In this document: piece by piece, positions 1 to 7,893 of the stretch
Numbering within the stretch: position 1 is the first letter of the stretch
Layout of the letters: the number at the start of each line of letters is the position of its first letter
Assembly: GCF_900113735.1 (NCBI RefSeq)
Contig: NZ_FOQM01000034.1
Coordinates: 1-64,000, forward strand
Source of the DNA: Bradyrhizobium sp. Gha
GTDB lineage: Bacteria > Pseudomonadota > Alphaproteobacteria > Rhizobiales > Xanthobacteraceae
Reading direction: 5' to 3'
DNA: 64,000 nt
The notes under the pieces: generated by a model
Databases searched by the model: none
What the model was told of the DNA's origin: nothing
What the model saw: only the letters and a program-made list of their open reading frames with translations
Made by a program: the position numbers and the translations under genes

Positions 1-179
1 CCTCTCGAGCCTGCCCGCCGCAAGCGGAATGTTGGTGCAGTCGTGACCCTCGCGACGACCGAATGTGAGTTTGATCTGGCATGCAAACCAGATTGCCAAA
101 ACCGGCTCGACCCTTGGATCGCAAACCGAAAGGAGCTTCCGCCGCTACCCCCGACCACACCAGCCTGATGGCGTGCTCG
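1..179. other. Non-coding left edge, nothing recognised
   Basis: I see no supported coding region here. The short open frames that cross this stretch have no recognisable domain and lie on both strands at once. The next recognisable gene ends at 474. The window starts at an arbitrary point, so a neighbouring gene may end just outside it. Confidence 0.4.
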
Positions 180-235
180 GTCAAGTCAAGGTCAAGCCGC
201 TGCGCGGCGGCCCTCCGGGCCGACCTTGACTTGAC
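180..235. repeat. Inverted repeat folding as a three-way junction
   Basis: The two outer arms, GTCAAGTCAAGGTC at 180-193 and GACCTTGACTTGAC at 222-235, are perfect 14-base reverse complements. Between them lie two small hairpins: GCCGC/GCGGC with loop TGC at 196-208, and GGCCC/GGGCC with loop TCC at 209-221. Only the two A residues at 194-195 stay unpaired. The predicted shape is one stem carrying two short arms. It is non-coding. Its function is unknown, and it could be a palindromic intergenic repeat. Confidence 0.75.
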
Positions 236-335
236 CTGCGCGCGCCATCTTCACACTGCCACGGTCGGGACGAAGAGCTGGCCTGCAATCGAACAAAGAG
301 CTGATCAAACACCTTGACACGCAAACTCCCCATGT

Positions 336-401
336 GAGCAATCCAGGATCTTTCCACGGAGATATTCTGGATTGTCGTCGCAAGTGCTCCTCGCAATGAC
401 G
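336..401. repeat. Interspersed palindromic repeat (CAATCCAG / CTGGATTG type)
   Basis: AATCCAGG near 340 and TCTGGATT near 366 are near-complementary arms, and the element ends in CTCCTCGCAATGACG. This resembles, from memory, a repeat that is very common between genes in Bradyrhizobium and Rhodopseudomonas. The antisense frame through it reads as a spurious peptide, so I treat it as non-coding DNA. Confidence 0.55.
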
Positions 402-402
402 C

Positions 403-443
403 CAAAGCAAAACGGGCATGCCTTCGTGAGAAGGCATGCCCGT
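403..443 (-). terminator. Rho-independent terminator of the hsp20-DUF1150 unit
   Basis: A perfect 14-bp stem (412-425 with 430-443) has a four-base loop. On the minus strand it is followed by TTTTGCTTT. It lies about 30 bases past the stop codon of the DUF1150 gene, which is the expected place for the end of this minus-strand transcript. Confidence 0.85.
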
Positions 444-473
444 CAAAACTCTCTTCGTGCGAAGCGCGCGCGC

Positions 474-746
474 TCAGTGCACGCTGACGGCTTGCAGCTC
501 GTTGCTCCAGGCGTTGGCTACAGCGGCTTCGCGGCTGTCGGTCAGCATGATCGGCGTGCCGTCGGCGGCGTGGAGCGCGAACAGCTTGAGGCCCGGCGCG
601 ATCTTCGGGGCTTCGGGGAACAGGCCGGGCACATCTTCGGAGCGGATCTGCTTCACATAGGCGATGTGGCCTTCGCCGAGGTTCGCCAGCGTCTCGGGCG
701 AGGCGTTCCTGGCTTCATATTCGAACACAACTTGACCTTCACTCAT
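474..746 (-). CDS. DUF1150 family protein
   Basis: This is a 90-residue soluble protein matching the DUF1150 family, a small alphaproteobacterial family of unknown function that usually sits beside small heat-shock genes, as here. It has no signal peptide or membrane segment. The middle section (GEGHIAYVKQIRSEDV) is the family core. The ATG at 746 has a purine-rich ribosome site (AGGAG) about 10 bases upstream. It lies 51 bases downstream of hsp20 on the same strand, and a strong terminator follows, so the two genes probably form one heat-inducible transcript. No biochemical role should be inferred beyond this link to stress. Confidence 0.85.
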   Translation of the reverse strand: MSEGQVVFEYEARNASPETLANLGEGHIAYVKQIRSEDVPGLFPEAPKIAPGLKLFALHAADGTPIMLTDSREAAVANAWSNELQAVSVH

Positions 747-797
747 GGTCTCGACTCCTTCAGGAAAACTAAGCGGTCGAGTCCGCTACTCGTTCCA

Positions 798-1223
798 TTA
801 TTCGTGCTCATTGATAGCGATTGTCTTAACGATCCTCTCCGGTTCAGGCCGGGCAAGGTCGACCGACAACAACCCGTTCTTCAGATCCGCACCCAGCACC
901 AGCATCCCCTCCGCCAGCACGAAGGTGCGCTGGAAGTGGCGCGCGGCGATGCCGCGATGGATGTATTGCCGGGACTTGTCGTCCTGCTGCCGCCCGCGAA
1001 TCACGAGCTGGTTTTCCTCAATGGTTACATCGAGTTGGTCGCGGGTGAATCCGGCGACCGCCAGCGTGATGCGCAACCGCTCGGGCTGGCCGTCGGATCG
1101 TTCACACCTCTCGATATTGTAGGGAGGGTAACCGTCGGCGCCCTTGACGACACGATCGAGCACGCGCTCGATTTCGTCGAAGCCCAGAAGGAACGGACTG
1201 GAAAGCGTGGGAACACGAGACAT
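798..1223 (-). CDS. Small heat-shock protein, Hsp20 family
   Basis: This 141-residue alpha-crystallin-type chaperone would hold unfolding cytoplasmic proteins until ATP-dependent chaperones refold them. The N-terminal arm starts RVPTLSSPFLLGFDEIE. The alpha-crystallin domain spans about residues 35-130, with the typical beta-strand segments ITLAVAGFTRDQLDV and ENQLVIRGR and the HRGIAARHFQRTF stretch. This pattern is typical of IbpA-like class A rhizobial sHSPs. The length is normal. The ATG at 1223 agrees with the conserved N-terminus. A heat-shock-type promoter lies about 65 bases upstream, and DUF1150 follows in the same unit. I did not see a clear ROSE RNA thermometer in the short leader. 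Confidence 0.93.
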   Translation of the reverse strand: MSRVPTLSSPFLLGFDEIERVLDRVVKGADGYPPYNIERCERSDGQPERLRITLAVAGFTRDQLDVTIEENQLVIRGRQQDDKSRQYIHRGIAARHFQRTFVLAEGMLVLGADLKNGLLSVDLARPEPERIVKTIAINEHE

Positions 1224-1288
1224 AGTTTACAAAGTCCTCTCGAAGCGACTTTGGTGTGTCGGGGCCCTCGATGGCGCCCCTTGGTCAG

Positions 1289-1318
1289 CAATATGGGCAT
1301 ATCCCGGTGGGGTTCAAG
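1289..1318 (-). promoter_or_regulatory. Putative RpoH (heat-shock sigma) promoter for hsp20
   Basis: On the minus strand the sequence reads CTTGAA, 16 bases, then CCATATTG. This resembles the alphaproteobacterial sigma-32 pattern (CTTG, about 17 bases, CYTATNT). It lies about 65 bases before the hsp20 start codon, which fits a heat-inducible gene. It is a match by eye and has not been scored. Confidence 0.5.
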
Positions 1319-1411
1319 CGGCTAGCCCCGGGCTGTGGATTCACTGCTTGCGGGTCGCCTTGCGATGGTGAATTTTCCGGGCGATTTATCCCAATGAAAA
1401 CAGAGCCCGCC

Positions 1412-1434
1412 CTACTGTGCATGGGGTTGTTTTC
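1412..1434 (+). repeat. 23-base intergenic repeat, copy 1
   Basis: This stretch begins CTACTGTGCATG and ends GGTTGTTTTC, and it recurs base for base at 42241-42263. It is not palindromic. It lies between ugpC and the hsp20 promoter, outside any supported gene. Confidence 0.75.
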
Positions 1435-1467
1435 GCGGCCTTGGGCAGCAGGACCCTTCGGAACCGG

Positions 1468-2550
1468 TCAAACCTCGATCCGCTTCCGCCCGTCGCCGCT
1501 GAACAGATGCAGCTTGGAACGGACTGCGGCGACGCGGATCCTCGCGCCGATGGCCGGCGCCTCGGTTCCGGGGATGCGGACGATGATGTCACCAGGCGGC
1601 AGTTCGCCCGGAGTGGCAGCAACGCGCTGCGCGTCCTGCGCGCGTGAGCCGTAAACGAAGGTCTCGGCGCCGACGCGCTCGATCGCTTCCACCGCCAGCG
1701 GCAGCGCAACGCCGCCTGATGGCGTCTGGTCGGTGATGACGAAGTCTTCGGGACGGATGCCGAGGATGCCGGCGTCGCCCGCATTGCCGAGCTGCGACTT
1801 GATCTCGTCCGCGCGCGCCGACATCAGATTCATCGGCGGCGCGCCGATGAACGAGGCGACGAAGGTCGTCGCCGGCTTCTCGTAGATCGCGAGGGGATTG
1901 CCGACTTGCTCGACCTGGCCGCCATTCATCACGACGAGAACGTCGGCGAGCGTCATCGCCTCGAGCTGGTCGTGGGTCACGTAGATCGATGTCGTGTTGA
2001 GCCGGCGCTGCAATTTGCGGATCTCGACGCGCATCGCGATGCGCAGCTTGGCGTCGAGGTTCGACAGCGGCTCGTCGAACAGGAACACTTTGGGCTGACG
2101 CACGATGGCGCGGCCCATGGCGACGCGCTGGCGCTGGCCGCCGGAGAGCTGGCGCGGCTTGCGCTCCAGCATCGGTGCGAGCTCGAGCACGCGCGCGGCT
2201 TCCTCGACGCGAGACTTGACCTCGGCCTCCTTCATGCCGCGGTTGCGCAGGCCGTAAGCCATGTTGTTGAACACGCTCATGTGCGGATAGAGCGCGTAGT
2301 TCTGGAACACCATCGCGATGTCGCGGTCGGCGGGCTCGACCTGGTTGACGATACGGCCACCGATGTCGATCTCGCCCGAGGTGATGGTTTCGAGCCCCGC
2401 GACCATGCGGAGCAGCGTCGACTTGCCGCAGCCGGAGGGACCGACCAGCACGCAGAACTGGCCGTCGCCGACCTCGACGTTGACGCCTTTGATCGCCTCG
2501 AAGCCGCCGGTGTAGGTCTTGCGGACGTTGCGCAGGGTGACGTTAGCCAT
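1468..2550 (-). CDS. ugpC: sn-Glycerol-3-phosphate ABC transporter, ATP-binding protein UgpC
   Basis: This 360-residue ATPase belongs to the MalK/UgpC class and would power uptake of sn-glycerol-3-phosphate or glycerophosphodiesters at the inner membrane. Walker A is GPSGCGKST (about 37-45), the signature is LSGGQRQR, Walker B is VFLFDEP, and the switch His lies in YVTHDQ. A C-terminal TOBE-type region starts near residue 240 (GIRPEDF). It is the last gene of ugpBAEC, six bases after ugpE. MalK-type ATPases can serve several sugar importers, so the substrate is inferred from the neighbours and the PHO box. The length is normal. Confidence 0.93.
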   Translation of the reverse strand: MANVTLRNVRKTYTGGFEAIKGVNVEVGDGQFCVLVGPSGCGKSTLLRMVAGLETITSGEIDIGGRIVNQVEPADRDIAMVFQNYALYPHMSVFNNMAYGLRNRGMKEAEVKSRVEEAARVLELAPMLERKPRQLSGGQRQRVAMGRAIVRQPKVFLFDEPLSNLDAKLRIAMRVEIRKLQRRLNTTSIYVTHDQLEAMTLADVLVVMNGGQVEQVGNPLAIYEKPATTFVASFIGAPPMNLMSARADEIKSQLGNAGDAGILGIRPEDFVITDQTPSGGVALPLAVEAIERVGAETFVYGSRAQDAQRVAATPGELPPGDIIVRIPGTEAPAIGARIRVAAVRSKLHLFSGDGRKRIEV

Positions 2551-2556
2551 ATTCCT

Positions 2557-3405
2557 CTACTTCTCCGTCTCGACCAGGCCGCGCACGAACAATTTCTGCA
2601 TGGCGAGGACGACGAACACCGGCGGCAGCATGGCCAGCACGGCGGTCGCCATCACGATGGGCCATTCGGTCAGCGCGTCGGTGGTGGTGATCATCTTGCG
2701 GATGCCGACCTGGATGGTCTGCATGTCGTCGCGCGTGGTGATCAGCAGCGGCCAGAGATATTGGTTCCAGCCGAGAATGAACAGGATCACGAACAGCGCC
2801 GCCATGTTGGTGCGCGACAGCGGCAGCAGCGTATCCCAGAAGAAGCGCAGCGGCCCGGCGCCGTCGATGCGCGAGGCCTCCAGCAATTCATCCGGCACGG
2901 TCATGAAGAACTGGCGAAACAGCAGCGTCGCCGTCGCCGATGCGATCAGCGGCAGCGCGAGGCCGGCATAGCTGTCGAGCATGTGCAGGTCCGCGACGAT
3001 CTTGTAGGTCGGATAGATGCGCACCTCGACCGGCAGCATCAGCGTGATGAAAATGATCCAGAAGATCGCCATCCGGAACGGGAAGCGGAAATAGACGATC
3101 GCATAGGCCGAGATGATCGAGATCGCGATCTTGCCGACTGCGATCAGGAGCGCCATGATCAGCGAGTTCAGCATCATGTTGGCCACGGGCTCGCGGGTCG
3201 AGCCGCTCGTGCCGACGAAGATGGTTTGGTAGTAGACCTCGAAGAAATGGCCGCCGGGCAGCAGCGACATCTGCCCGTTGGCGATCAGCGCGTTGTCCTG
3301 GGTCGAGGCGACGATCGCGATGTAAACGGGGAATGCGACGATCGCGATCCCGATCCAAAGGATGATGTGAGCGACGTAGCGTCGAAAGCCCTCTTGCTCG
3401 ACCAT
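2557..3405 (-). CDS. ugpE: sn-Glycerol-3-phosphate ABC transporter permease UgpE
   Basis: This 282-residue inner-membrane permease of the MalG/UgpE type is the second half of the transport channel with UgpA. Six hydrophobic segments are visible. The EAA loop (ELLEASRIDGAGPLRFFWD, about residues 180-198) docks onto the ATPase. The ATG at 3405 overlaps the ugpA stop codon in a TGATG arrangement, which points to translational coupling. ugpC follows after six bases. Family and operon order both support the call. Confidence 0.93.
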   Translation of the reverse strand: MVEQEGFRRYVAHIILWIGIAIVAFPVYIAIVASTQDNALIANGQMSLLPGGHFFEVYYQTIFVGTSGSTREPVANMMLNSLIMALLIAVGKIAISIISAYAIVYFRFPFRMAIFWIIFITLMLPVEVRIYPTYKIVADLHMLDSYAGLALPLIASATATLLFRQFFMTVPDELLEASRIDGAGPLRFFWDTLLPLSRTNMAALFVILFILGWNQYLWPLLITTRDDMQTIQVGIRKMITTTDALTEWPIVMATAVLAMLPPVFVVLAMQKLFVRGLVETEK

Positions 3406-4286
3406 CAGTAGGTCACCTTGCGTTCGACGAAGCGGAACTGGATTCCCGTGAGCACGATGACGAGGATCATCAGGATCACCGATTGGGCCGCCGAGCTGCC
3501 GAGATTTCCGCCGAGCAGGCCGTCGGAGTAGACCTTGTAGACCAGCGTCACCGTCGACGTGCCGGGGCCGCCGCGGGTCATGGTGTCGATGATGCCGAAC
3601 GTGTCGAAGAAGGCGTACACGATGTTGACCACGAGCAGGAAGAAGATGGTTGGCGACAGCAGCGGGAATGTCACGGTCCAGAACCGCCGCATCGGGCGCG
3701 CACCGTCGATTGCGGCGGCCTCGAACACGCTCTTCGGGATGGCCTGCAGCCCGGCGAGGAAGAACAGGAAATTATAGGAGATCTGCTTCCAGGCCGCGGC
3801 GACGATGATCAGCGCCGCAGCCTGATTGCCGTCGAGGAGCGGATTCCAGTCAATCCCGGCGGCGCGCAGATAACGCGAGATCACGCCCAGCGAGGGATGC
3901 AGCATGAAGATCCAGAGCACGCCGACGACCGGCGGCGCCACCGCGTAGGGCCAGATCAGCAGCGTGCGGTAGAGCATCACACCGCGCAGCGGCTTGTCGG
4001 CCATGACGGCGAGCAGCAGCGCGAAGGCCAGCGACGACACCGCGATCGCGAACGAGAAGAAGAAGGTCCGGACGATGGACTCGAAATAGGCGGGGTCCTT
4101 GAACAGCTCGATGTAATTGTCGAACCAGACGAAGCTCATCGACAGACCGAAGGCGTCCTGCAGCAGGAAGGACTGGATCACCGCCTGCAGGGCGGGCCAG
4201 TAGAAGAAAATCAGAACCACTGCCAGTTGCGGGGCAACCAGCAGATACGGCAACAGCTTTGATCGGAAAATCGCTTGCTTTTGCAT
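3405..4286 (-). CDS. ugpA: sn-Glycerol-3-phosphate ABC transporter permease UgpA
   Basis: This 293-residue permease of the MalF/UgpA type forms the transmembrane channel with UgpE. The N-terminus (KLLPYLLVAPQLAVVLIFFYWP) is the first membrane helix, and about six helices are visible in all. The EAA loop reads VFEAAAIDGARPMRRFW near residue 190. It lies 51 bases after ugpB in the operon and overlaps ugpE by one base. The length is normal and no motif is missing. Confidence 0.93.
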   Translation of the reverse strand: MQKQAIFRSKLLPYLLVAPQLAVVLIFFYWPALQAVIQSFLLQDAFGLSMSFVWFDNYIELFKDPAYFESIVRTFFFSFAIAVSSLAFALLLAVMADKPLRGVMLYRTLLIWPYAVAPPVVGVLWIFMLHPSLGVISRYLRAAGIDWNPLLDGNQAAALIIVAAAWKQISYNFLFFLAGLQAIPKSVFEAAAIDGARPMRRFWTVTFPLLSPTIFFLLVVNIVYAFFDTFGIIDTMTRGGPGTSTVTLVYKVYSDGLLGGNLGSSAAQSVILMILVIVLTGIQFRFVERKVTY

Positions 4287-4337
4287 GACAGGGTGACGCC
4301 GGCAGGCCGCTTGTCGCAGCCTGCCGGCGTCGTCGCC

Positions 4338-5654
4338 TTATTTCACGGCGGTCTTTTCGAACTGACGCAGCATGGTGTTGCCACGCTCGACGGCCGAATC
4401 CAGTGCCTGCTTGGCGGTCTTCTTGCCGGCCAGCGCCTGCTCGATCTCTTCGGCCCAGACGTCACGCAGCTGAACCATGTTGCCGAGGCGCAGACCGCGT
4501 GAATTCTCGGTCGGCTCCTTGTTGGTCAGCTCGAGCAGCGGAGTCTCGAGATAAGGCTGGTCCTTGTAGAAGCCCTCGGCCTTGGCCTTCTCATAGGCCG
4601 CCTTGGTGATCGGCAGATAGCCCGAGGCCTTGTGAATCCAGACCTGGCGATCCGTGTCCGAGAGGAAGGTCAGGAACTTTGCGACGCCCTTGTACTCGTC
4701 GGCCGATTTGCCGCCCATGATCCAGAGTGAGGCGCCACCGATGATCGAATTCTGCGGTGCGTCCTTGACGTCAGGATAGTACGGCATCGGCGCAGCGGTG
4801 AAGTTGAACTTGGCCTGCGCCTTGATGTTGGCGAACAAAGACGAGGAGCTCAGGAAGATCGGGCACTCACCCGAGGTGAAGCGGCCTTCGCCCTGATTGG
4901 TGCGGCCGGCATAGTCGTAGGTCTTGTCCTTTTGAAGCTCGATCAGCTTCTCGAGATGCCTGATCTGAACCGGACCATTGAACTCCAGCACGGTGTCGAA
5001 GCCGTCGAGCCCATTGGCCTTGCTGGCGAGCGGCACGTTGTGCCAGGCGGACAGTTGCTCGAGATTGACCCAGGTGACCCACGCGTTCGAGAACCCGCAG
5101 GTCGGATGGCCGTTGTCGTGCAGCTTCTTGGCTGCCTCGAAGGTTTCAGGCCAGGTCTTCGGGATCTCGACATTGGCCTTCTTGAGTTCGTCGAGGTTGA
5201 CCCACATGACTGTCGACGACGAGTTGAAGGGGAAGGACAGCATCTCGCCCTTCGAGGTCGAGTAGTAGCCGGTAATAGCGGGGAGGTAGACCTTCGGATC
5301 GAACTTCTCGCCGGCGTCGGCCATCAGCTTGTAGACCGGCTTCACTGCACCGGTCGCAGCCATCATGGTCGCGGTGCCGACTTCGAACACCTGCATGATG
5401 TGCGGGGCGTTGCCCGCGCGGAATGCCGCGATGCCGGCATTCATCGTATCAGGGTAGCTGCCCTTGTAGGTCGGGACGACCTTGTAGTCGCTCTGCGATG
5501 CATTGAAGTCGTTGGCGAGCTTGACGATGACGTCGTTGTTCGCGCCCGTCATGGCGTGCCACCACTGGATTTCAGTGACGGCAAGCGCCGGCGAAGCGGT
5601 CATGCCAACCGCGATTGCAACAGCGGCAGCTGCCCCAAAATGTCGAAGAGCCAT
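4338..5654 (-). CDS. ugpB: Periplasmic sn-glycerol-3-phosphate-binding protein UgpB
   Basis: This 438-residue extracellular solute-binding protein (family 1) delivers sn-glycerol-3-phosphate to UgpAE. Residues 1-25 form a clear signal peptide ending in ASPALA, followed by the mature start TEIQWWHAM. I chose the ATG at 5654 because it sits seven bases after a good ribosome site (GGGAGG) and gives the normal family length. The open frame runs further upstream through a repeat element, but that part has no homology and would bury the signal peptide. It is the first gene of ugpBAEC and has a PHO-box-like site about 80 bases upstream. Confidence 0.94.
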   Translation of the reverse strand: MALRHFGAAAAVAIAVGMTASPALAVTEIQWWHAMTGANNDVIVKLANDFNASQSDYKVVPTYKGSYPDTMNAGIAAFRAGNAPHIMQVFEVGTATMMAATGAVKPVYKLMADAGEKFDPKVYLPAITGYYSTSKGEMLSFPFNSSSTVMWVNLDELKKANVEIPKTWPETFEAAKKLHDNGHPTCGFSNAWVTWVNLEQLSAWHNVPLASKANGLDGFDTVLEFNGPVQIRHLEKLIELQKDKTYDYAGRTNQGEGRFTSGECPIFLSSSSLFANIKAQAKFNFTAAPMPYYPDVKDAPQNSIIGGASLWIMGGKSADEYKGVAKFLTFLSDTDRQVWIHKASGYLPITKAAYEKAKAEGFYKDQPYLETPLLELTNKEPTENSRGLRLGNMVQLRDVWAEEIEQALAGKKTAKQALDSAVERGNTMLRQFEKTAVK

Positions 5655-5730
5655 CAAGTAAACCTCCCTTAACCGTCCCTCAGCCGTCTCTTGGCCGTCA
5701 AAAAGAAGCGCTTGCGCTAGCAGCGCCACA

Positions 5731-5748
5731 TGACGTTCACATGACTGT
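5731..5748 (-). promoter_or_regulatory. PHO-box-like site upstream of ugpBAEC
   Basis: On the minus strand the sequence is CAGTCAT, four bases, ACGTCAT. It matches the PhoB consensus of two CTGTCAT heptamers spaced by four bases at 11 of 14 positions. It lies 77 bases before the ugpB start. Control of ugp by PhoB under phosphate starvation is established in E. coli and rhizobia. The site here is inferred from pattern and place. Confidence 0.65.
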
Positions 5749-5908
5749 GTAAGCGGCCGAAACGAAAGCGGCAAGCGCGGGAAAAGGGAAGTCGTCAAAT
5801 AGGCGAAGGCGCAGCGCAGGAGCCTCCTCCGCTCGCAGTGCACATGCGTGCATGCGCCGCACTGCGGCATTGGATGACGTGAGTCGAAATCGAGCCGCGG
5901 GCTCGAAA

Positions 5909-6028
5909 ACCTCTCCCGCTTGCGGGAGAGGTCGGTGCGAAGCGCCGGGTGAGGGCTTTCTCCTCCAGGGGATTGTCCCGCTGCGGCGACACCCTCTCCC
6001 CAACCCTCTCCCGCACCCGGGAGAGGGA
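5909..6028 (+). repeat. 120-bp double-palindrome intergenic repeat, copy A
   Basis: The element opens with the hairpin CCTCTCCCGC-TTGC-GGGAGAGG, continues TCGG...GCGCCGGGTGAGGG and GGGATTGTCCCG, and closes with the hairpin CCCTCTCCCGC...GGGAGAGGG. Very similar elements lie at 36111-36233 (inverted) and 54370-54492. It fills most of the gap between the CoA-transferase stop and the ugpB promoter. The rest of that gap (5749-5908) shows no gene. Confidence 0.85.
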
Positions 6029-6037
6029 GCGCACCAC

Positions 6038-7240
6038 CTAGCGCTTGCGCTCGGGCCCGCAGACCGTGCCCTGCGCGACCATGGCGTCGATCTCCGCCTT
6101 TGAGTAGCCGAACTCGCCCAACACCTCGGCGGCGTGCTGGCTGAACTTCGGCGGCAGGCGGCGCAGGCTCGGCTTGCTGCGATCGAGCCGGATCGGCGAG
6201 GCCACGCCCTTGTACCAGTCCTTCTCGATGACATCGCCGCGCGCGATCGTGTGCGGATTTGTCAGCGCCTGGTCGATCTTCTGCACGGGACCTGCGGGCA
6301 GGCCGGCCGCGAGCAGGCGATTGCACAGCGGCTCGGCCGCGTGCTGGCTGAACACGGCGGCCAGCTCGGCGCGCAGCGCCTCGCGATTGGCGATGCGGTC
6401 CTTGTTGCGGGCAAAGCGTGGGTCGGTACCGAGCTCGGGCTTGCCGATCTCCTTGGCGAGCTTGCGGAAGGTGCCGTCGTTACCGACGCCGATGAAGATG
6501 TCGTCGGTCTGGGTCGGGAAGATCGCGTAAGGCACGAGGTTCGGATGCTCGTTGCCGGTGAGCGAGGGCGGCTTACCATGCATGAAATAATTCGCGGTGT
6601 GCGGATGCATGATGGCAAGGCCGGTCTCGTACAGCGTCGTCTCGAGGAACTGGCCCTTGCCCGAGCGCTGCCGTTCCGACAGCGCCATCAGGATGCCGAT
6701 CGCCGCATAAAGTCCGGTGGTGATGTCGACCAGGGGCACGCCGATCCGCATCGGGCCACTCTCTTGCGAGCCGGTCGCCGCGATCATGCCGGTCATGGCC
6801 TGGATGATGGCGTCATAGCCGGGATTGCCGCCGCGCGGGCCGTCGGCGCCGAAGCCGCAGATCCGGCAATGCACGAGGCGCGGATATTTCTTGCTGAGCA
6901 CATCGTTGCCGATGCCCCATTTCTCCAGCGTGCCCGGCTTGAAATTCTCGATCAGAACGTCGGCGGTTTCCAGCATCCTGAGCAGCACGACACGGCCGCC
7001 CTCGGAGGCGAGGTCGAGGCCGATCGAGCGCTTGTTTCTGTTGATGCCGACGAAATAAGCCGCATCCTCCTCGTGGAAGGGAGGGCCCCATTCGCGCACC
7101 TCGTCGCCCGCAGGCGGCTCGACCTTGATGACGTCGGCGCCATGATCGGCGAGGATCTGGGTGCAGTAGGGGCCGCCGAGCACGCGCGTGAGATCGACGA
7201 CGCGCAGTCCGCTCATTGCGCCCAAAACGGCTTCAGTCAT
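6038..7240 (-). CDS. CaiB/BaiF family (class III) CoA-transferase
   Basis: This 400-residue family III CoA-transferase would move CoA between carboxylic acids through a covalent aspartyl intermediate. The N-terminus (SGLRVVDLTRVLGGPYCTQILAD) and the motifs VIKVEPP, NRNKRS and VLIENFKPG are characteristic. The catalytic Asp is near residue 172 in VPLVDITTG. Substrate cannot be read from sequence: formyl-CoA, succinyl-CoA/itaconate and carnitine-type enzymes share these features. It stands alone, downstream of nothing obviously metabolic, and a palindromic repeat begins 10 bases past its stop codon. The ATG at 7240 is the first in frame and gives the normal length. Confidence 0.88.
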   Translation of the reverse strand: MTEAVLGAMSGLRVVDLTRVLGGPYCTQILADHGADVIKVEPPAGDEVREWGPPFHEEDAAYFVGINRNKRSIGLDLASEGGRVVLLRMLETADVLIENFKPGTLEKWGIGNDVLSKKYPRLVHCRICGFGADGPRGGNPGYDAIIQAMTGMIAATGSQESGPMRIGVPLVDITTGLYAAIGILMALSERQRSGKGQFLETTLYETGLAIMHPHTANYFMHGKPPSLTGNEHPNLVPYAIFPTQTDDIFIGVGNDGTFRKLAKEIGKPELGTDPRFARNKDRIANREALRAELAAVFSQHAAEPLCNRLLAAGLPAGPVQKIDQALTNPHTIARGDVIEKDWYKGVASPIRLDRSKPSLRRLPPKFSQHAAEVLGEFGYSKAEIDAMVAQGTVCGPERKR

Positions 7241-7426
7241 GCCTTCGCTTCCCCTGTGTCAATGTTGGCCACAGGCCTAGCGAGGTTCGTGCGCCCCAGC
7301 AATGCCTCGCTGCGGAGGGGGATATGCACGCGCGCGCCGCATCCCGCGGCATGGCAAAACCAAAACGGAAGCGGCCGGCCCAGGGGGACCTCGCGCGGGG
7401 TCCCGGGCCAGCCATTCCATCGTCGA

Positions 7427-7852
7427 TCAGACGACCGTCAGGCGGACGTCGACATTGCCGCGCGTCGCGTTGGAATACGGGCACACCTGATGCGCCTTCT
7501 CGACCAGCGCCTCGGCGTCCGCGCGGGACAGGCCCGGCAGCGAGACGGCCAGATCGATGTCCAGGCCGAAGCCGCCGGCCGAGCGCGGGCCGATGCCGAC
7601 GGTCGAGGTCACGGAGGCATCGGCGGGAACCTTCGGGCCACCCTGCGACGACACGAACTTCATCGCGCCGATGAAGCAGGCGGCATAGCCGGCCGCAAAC
7701 AGCTGCTCTGGATTGTTGCCGACGCCACCGCCACCACCGAGCTCCTTCGGCGTGGTGAGCTTGACGTCGAGTGCGCCATCGAGGGTCGCAGCATGGCCGT
7801 CGCGGCCCCCCGTGGCTTTTGCGCTGGTCTTGTAGAGCACGTTCACGGACAT
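7427..7852 (-). CDS. ohr: Organic hydroperoxide reductase Ohr
   Basis: This 141-residue OsmC/Ohr-family thiol peroxidase reduces organic and lipid hydroperoxides in the cytoplasm. The peroxidatic Cys is residue 59 in YAACFIGAMK, and the resolving Cys is residue 124 in VCPYSNATRGN. The Ohr-type glycine-rich GGGGGVGNNPEQLFAAGY stretch is present. The open frame extends further upstream, but the ATG at 7852 has an AAGGAAG ribosome site, matches the family N-terminus (MSVNVLYKT) and gives the usual length. The divergent gene is the thiol-based repressor ohrR, with palindromic operators between them. Confidence 0.95.
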   Translation of the reverse strand: MSVNVLYKTSAKATGGRDGHAATLDGALDVKLTTPKELGGGGGVGNNPEQLFAAGYAACFIGAMKFVSSQGGPKVPADASVTSTVGIGPRSAGGFGLDIDLAVSLPGLSRADAEALVEKAHQVCPYSNATRGNVDVRLTVV

Positions 7853-7893
7853 TTTCGTCTTCCTTGGATGTTCGGGTTGGCGATGCGATCCAT

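Noticed and set aside
181..446. Small minus-strand frames reading MASLRGALATTIQ
   Set aside because: This peptide is the translation of a common intergenic repeat and is often mis-annotated as a gene. The same DNA holds the inverted repeats described.
1224..1288. ROSE-type RNA thermometer upstream of hsp20
   Set aside because: I looked for the conserved pairing between a UGCU-type segment and the ribosome site. The leader is short and I do not see it. A heat-shock promoter explains control better.
1906..3411. 501-residue open frame antisense to ugpC and ugpE
   Set aside because: It spans the ugpC-ugpE junction on the opposite strand, is very rich in His/Asp/Arg, and has no family match. It is a shadow.
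5655..6326. N-terminal extension of ugpB
   Set aside because: The open frame continues 224 codons upstream through a palindromic repeat and into the CoA-transferase gene. The signal peptide and ribosome site fix the start at 5654.
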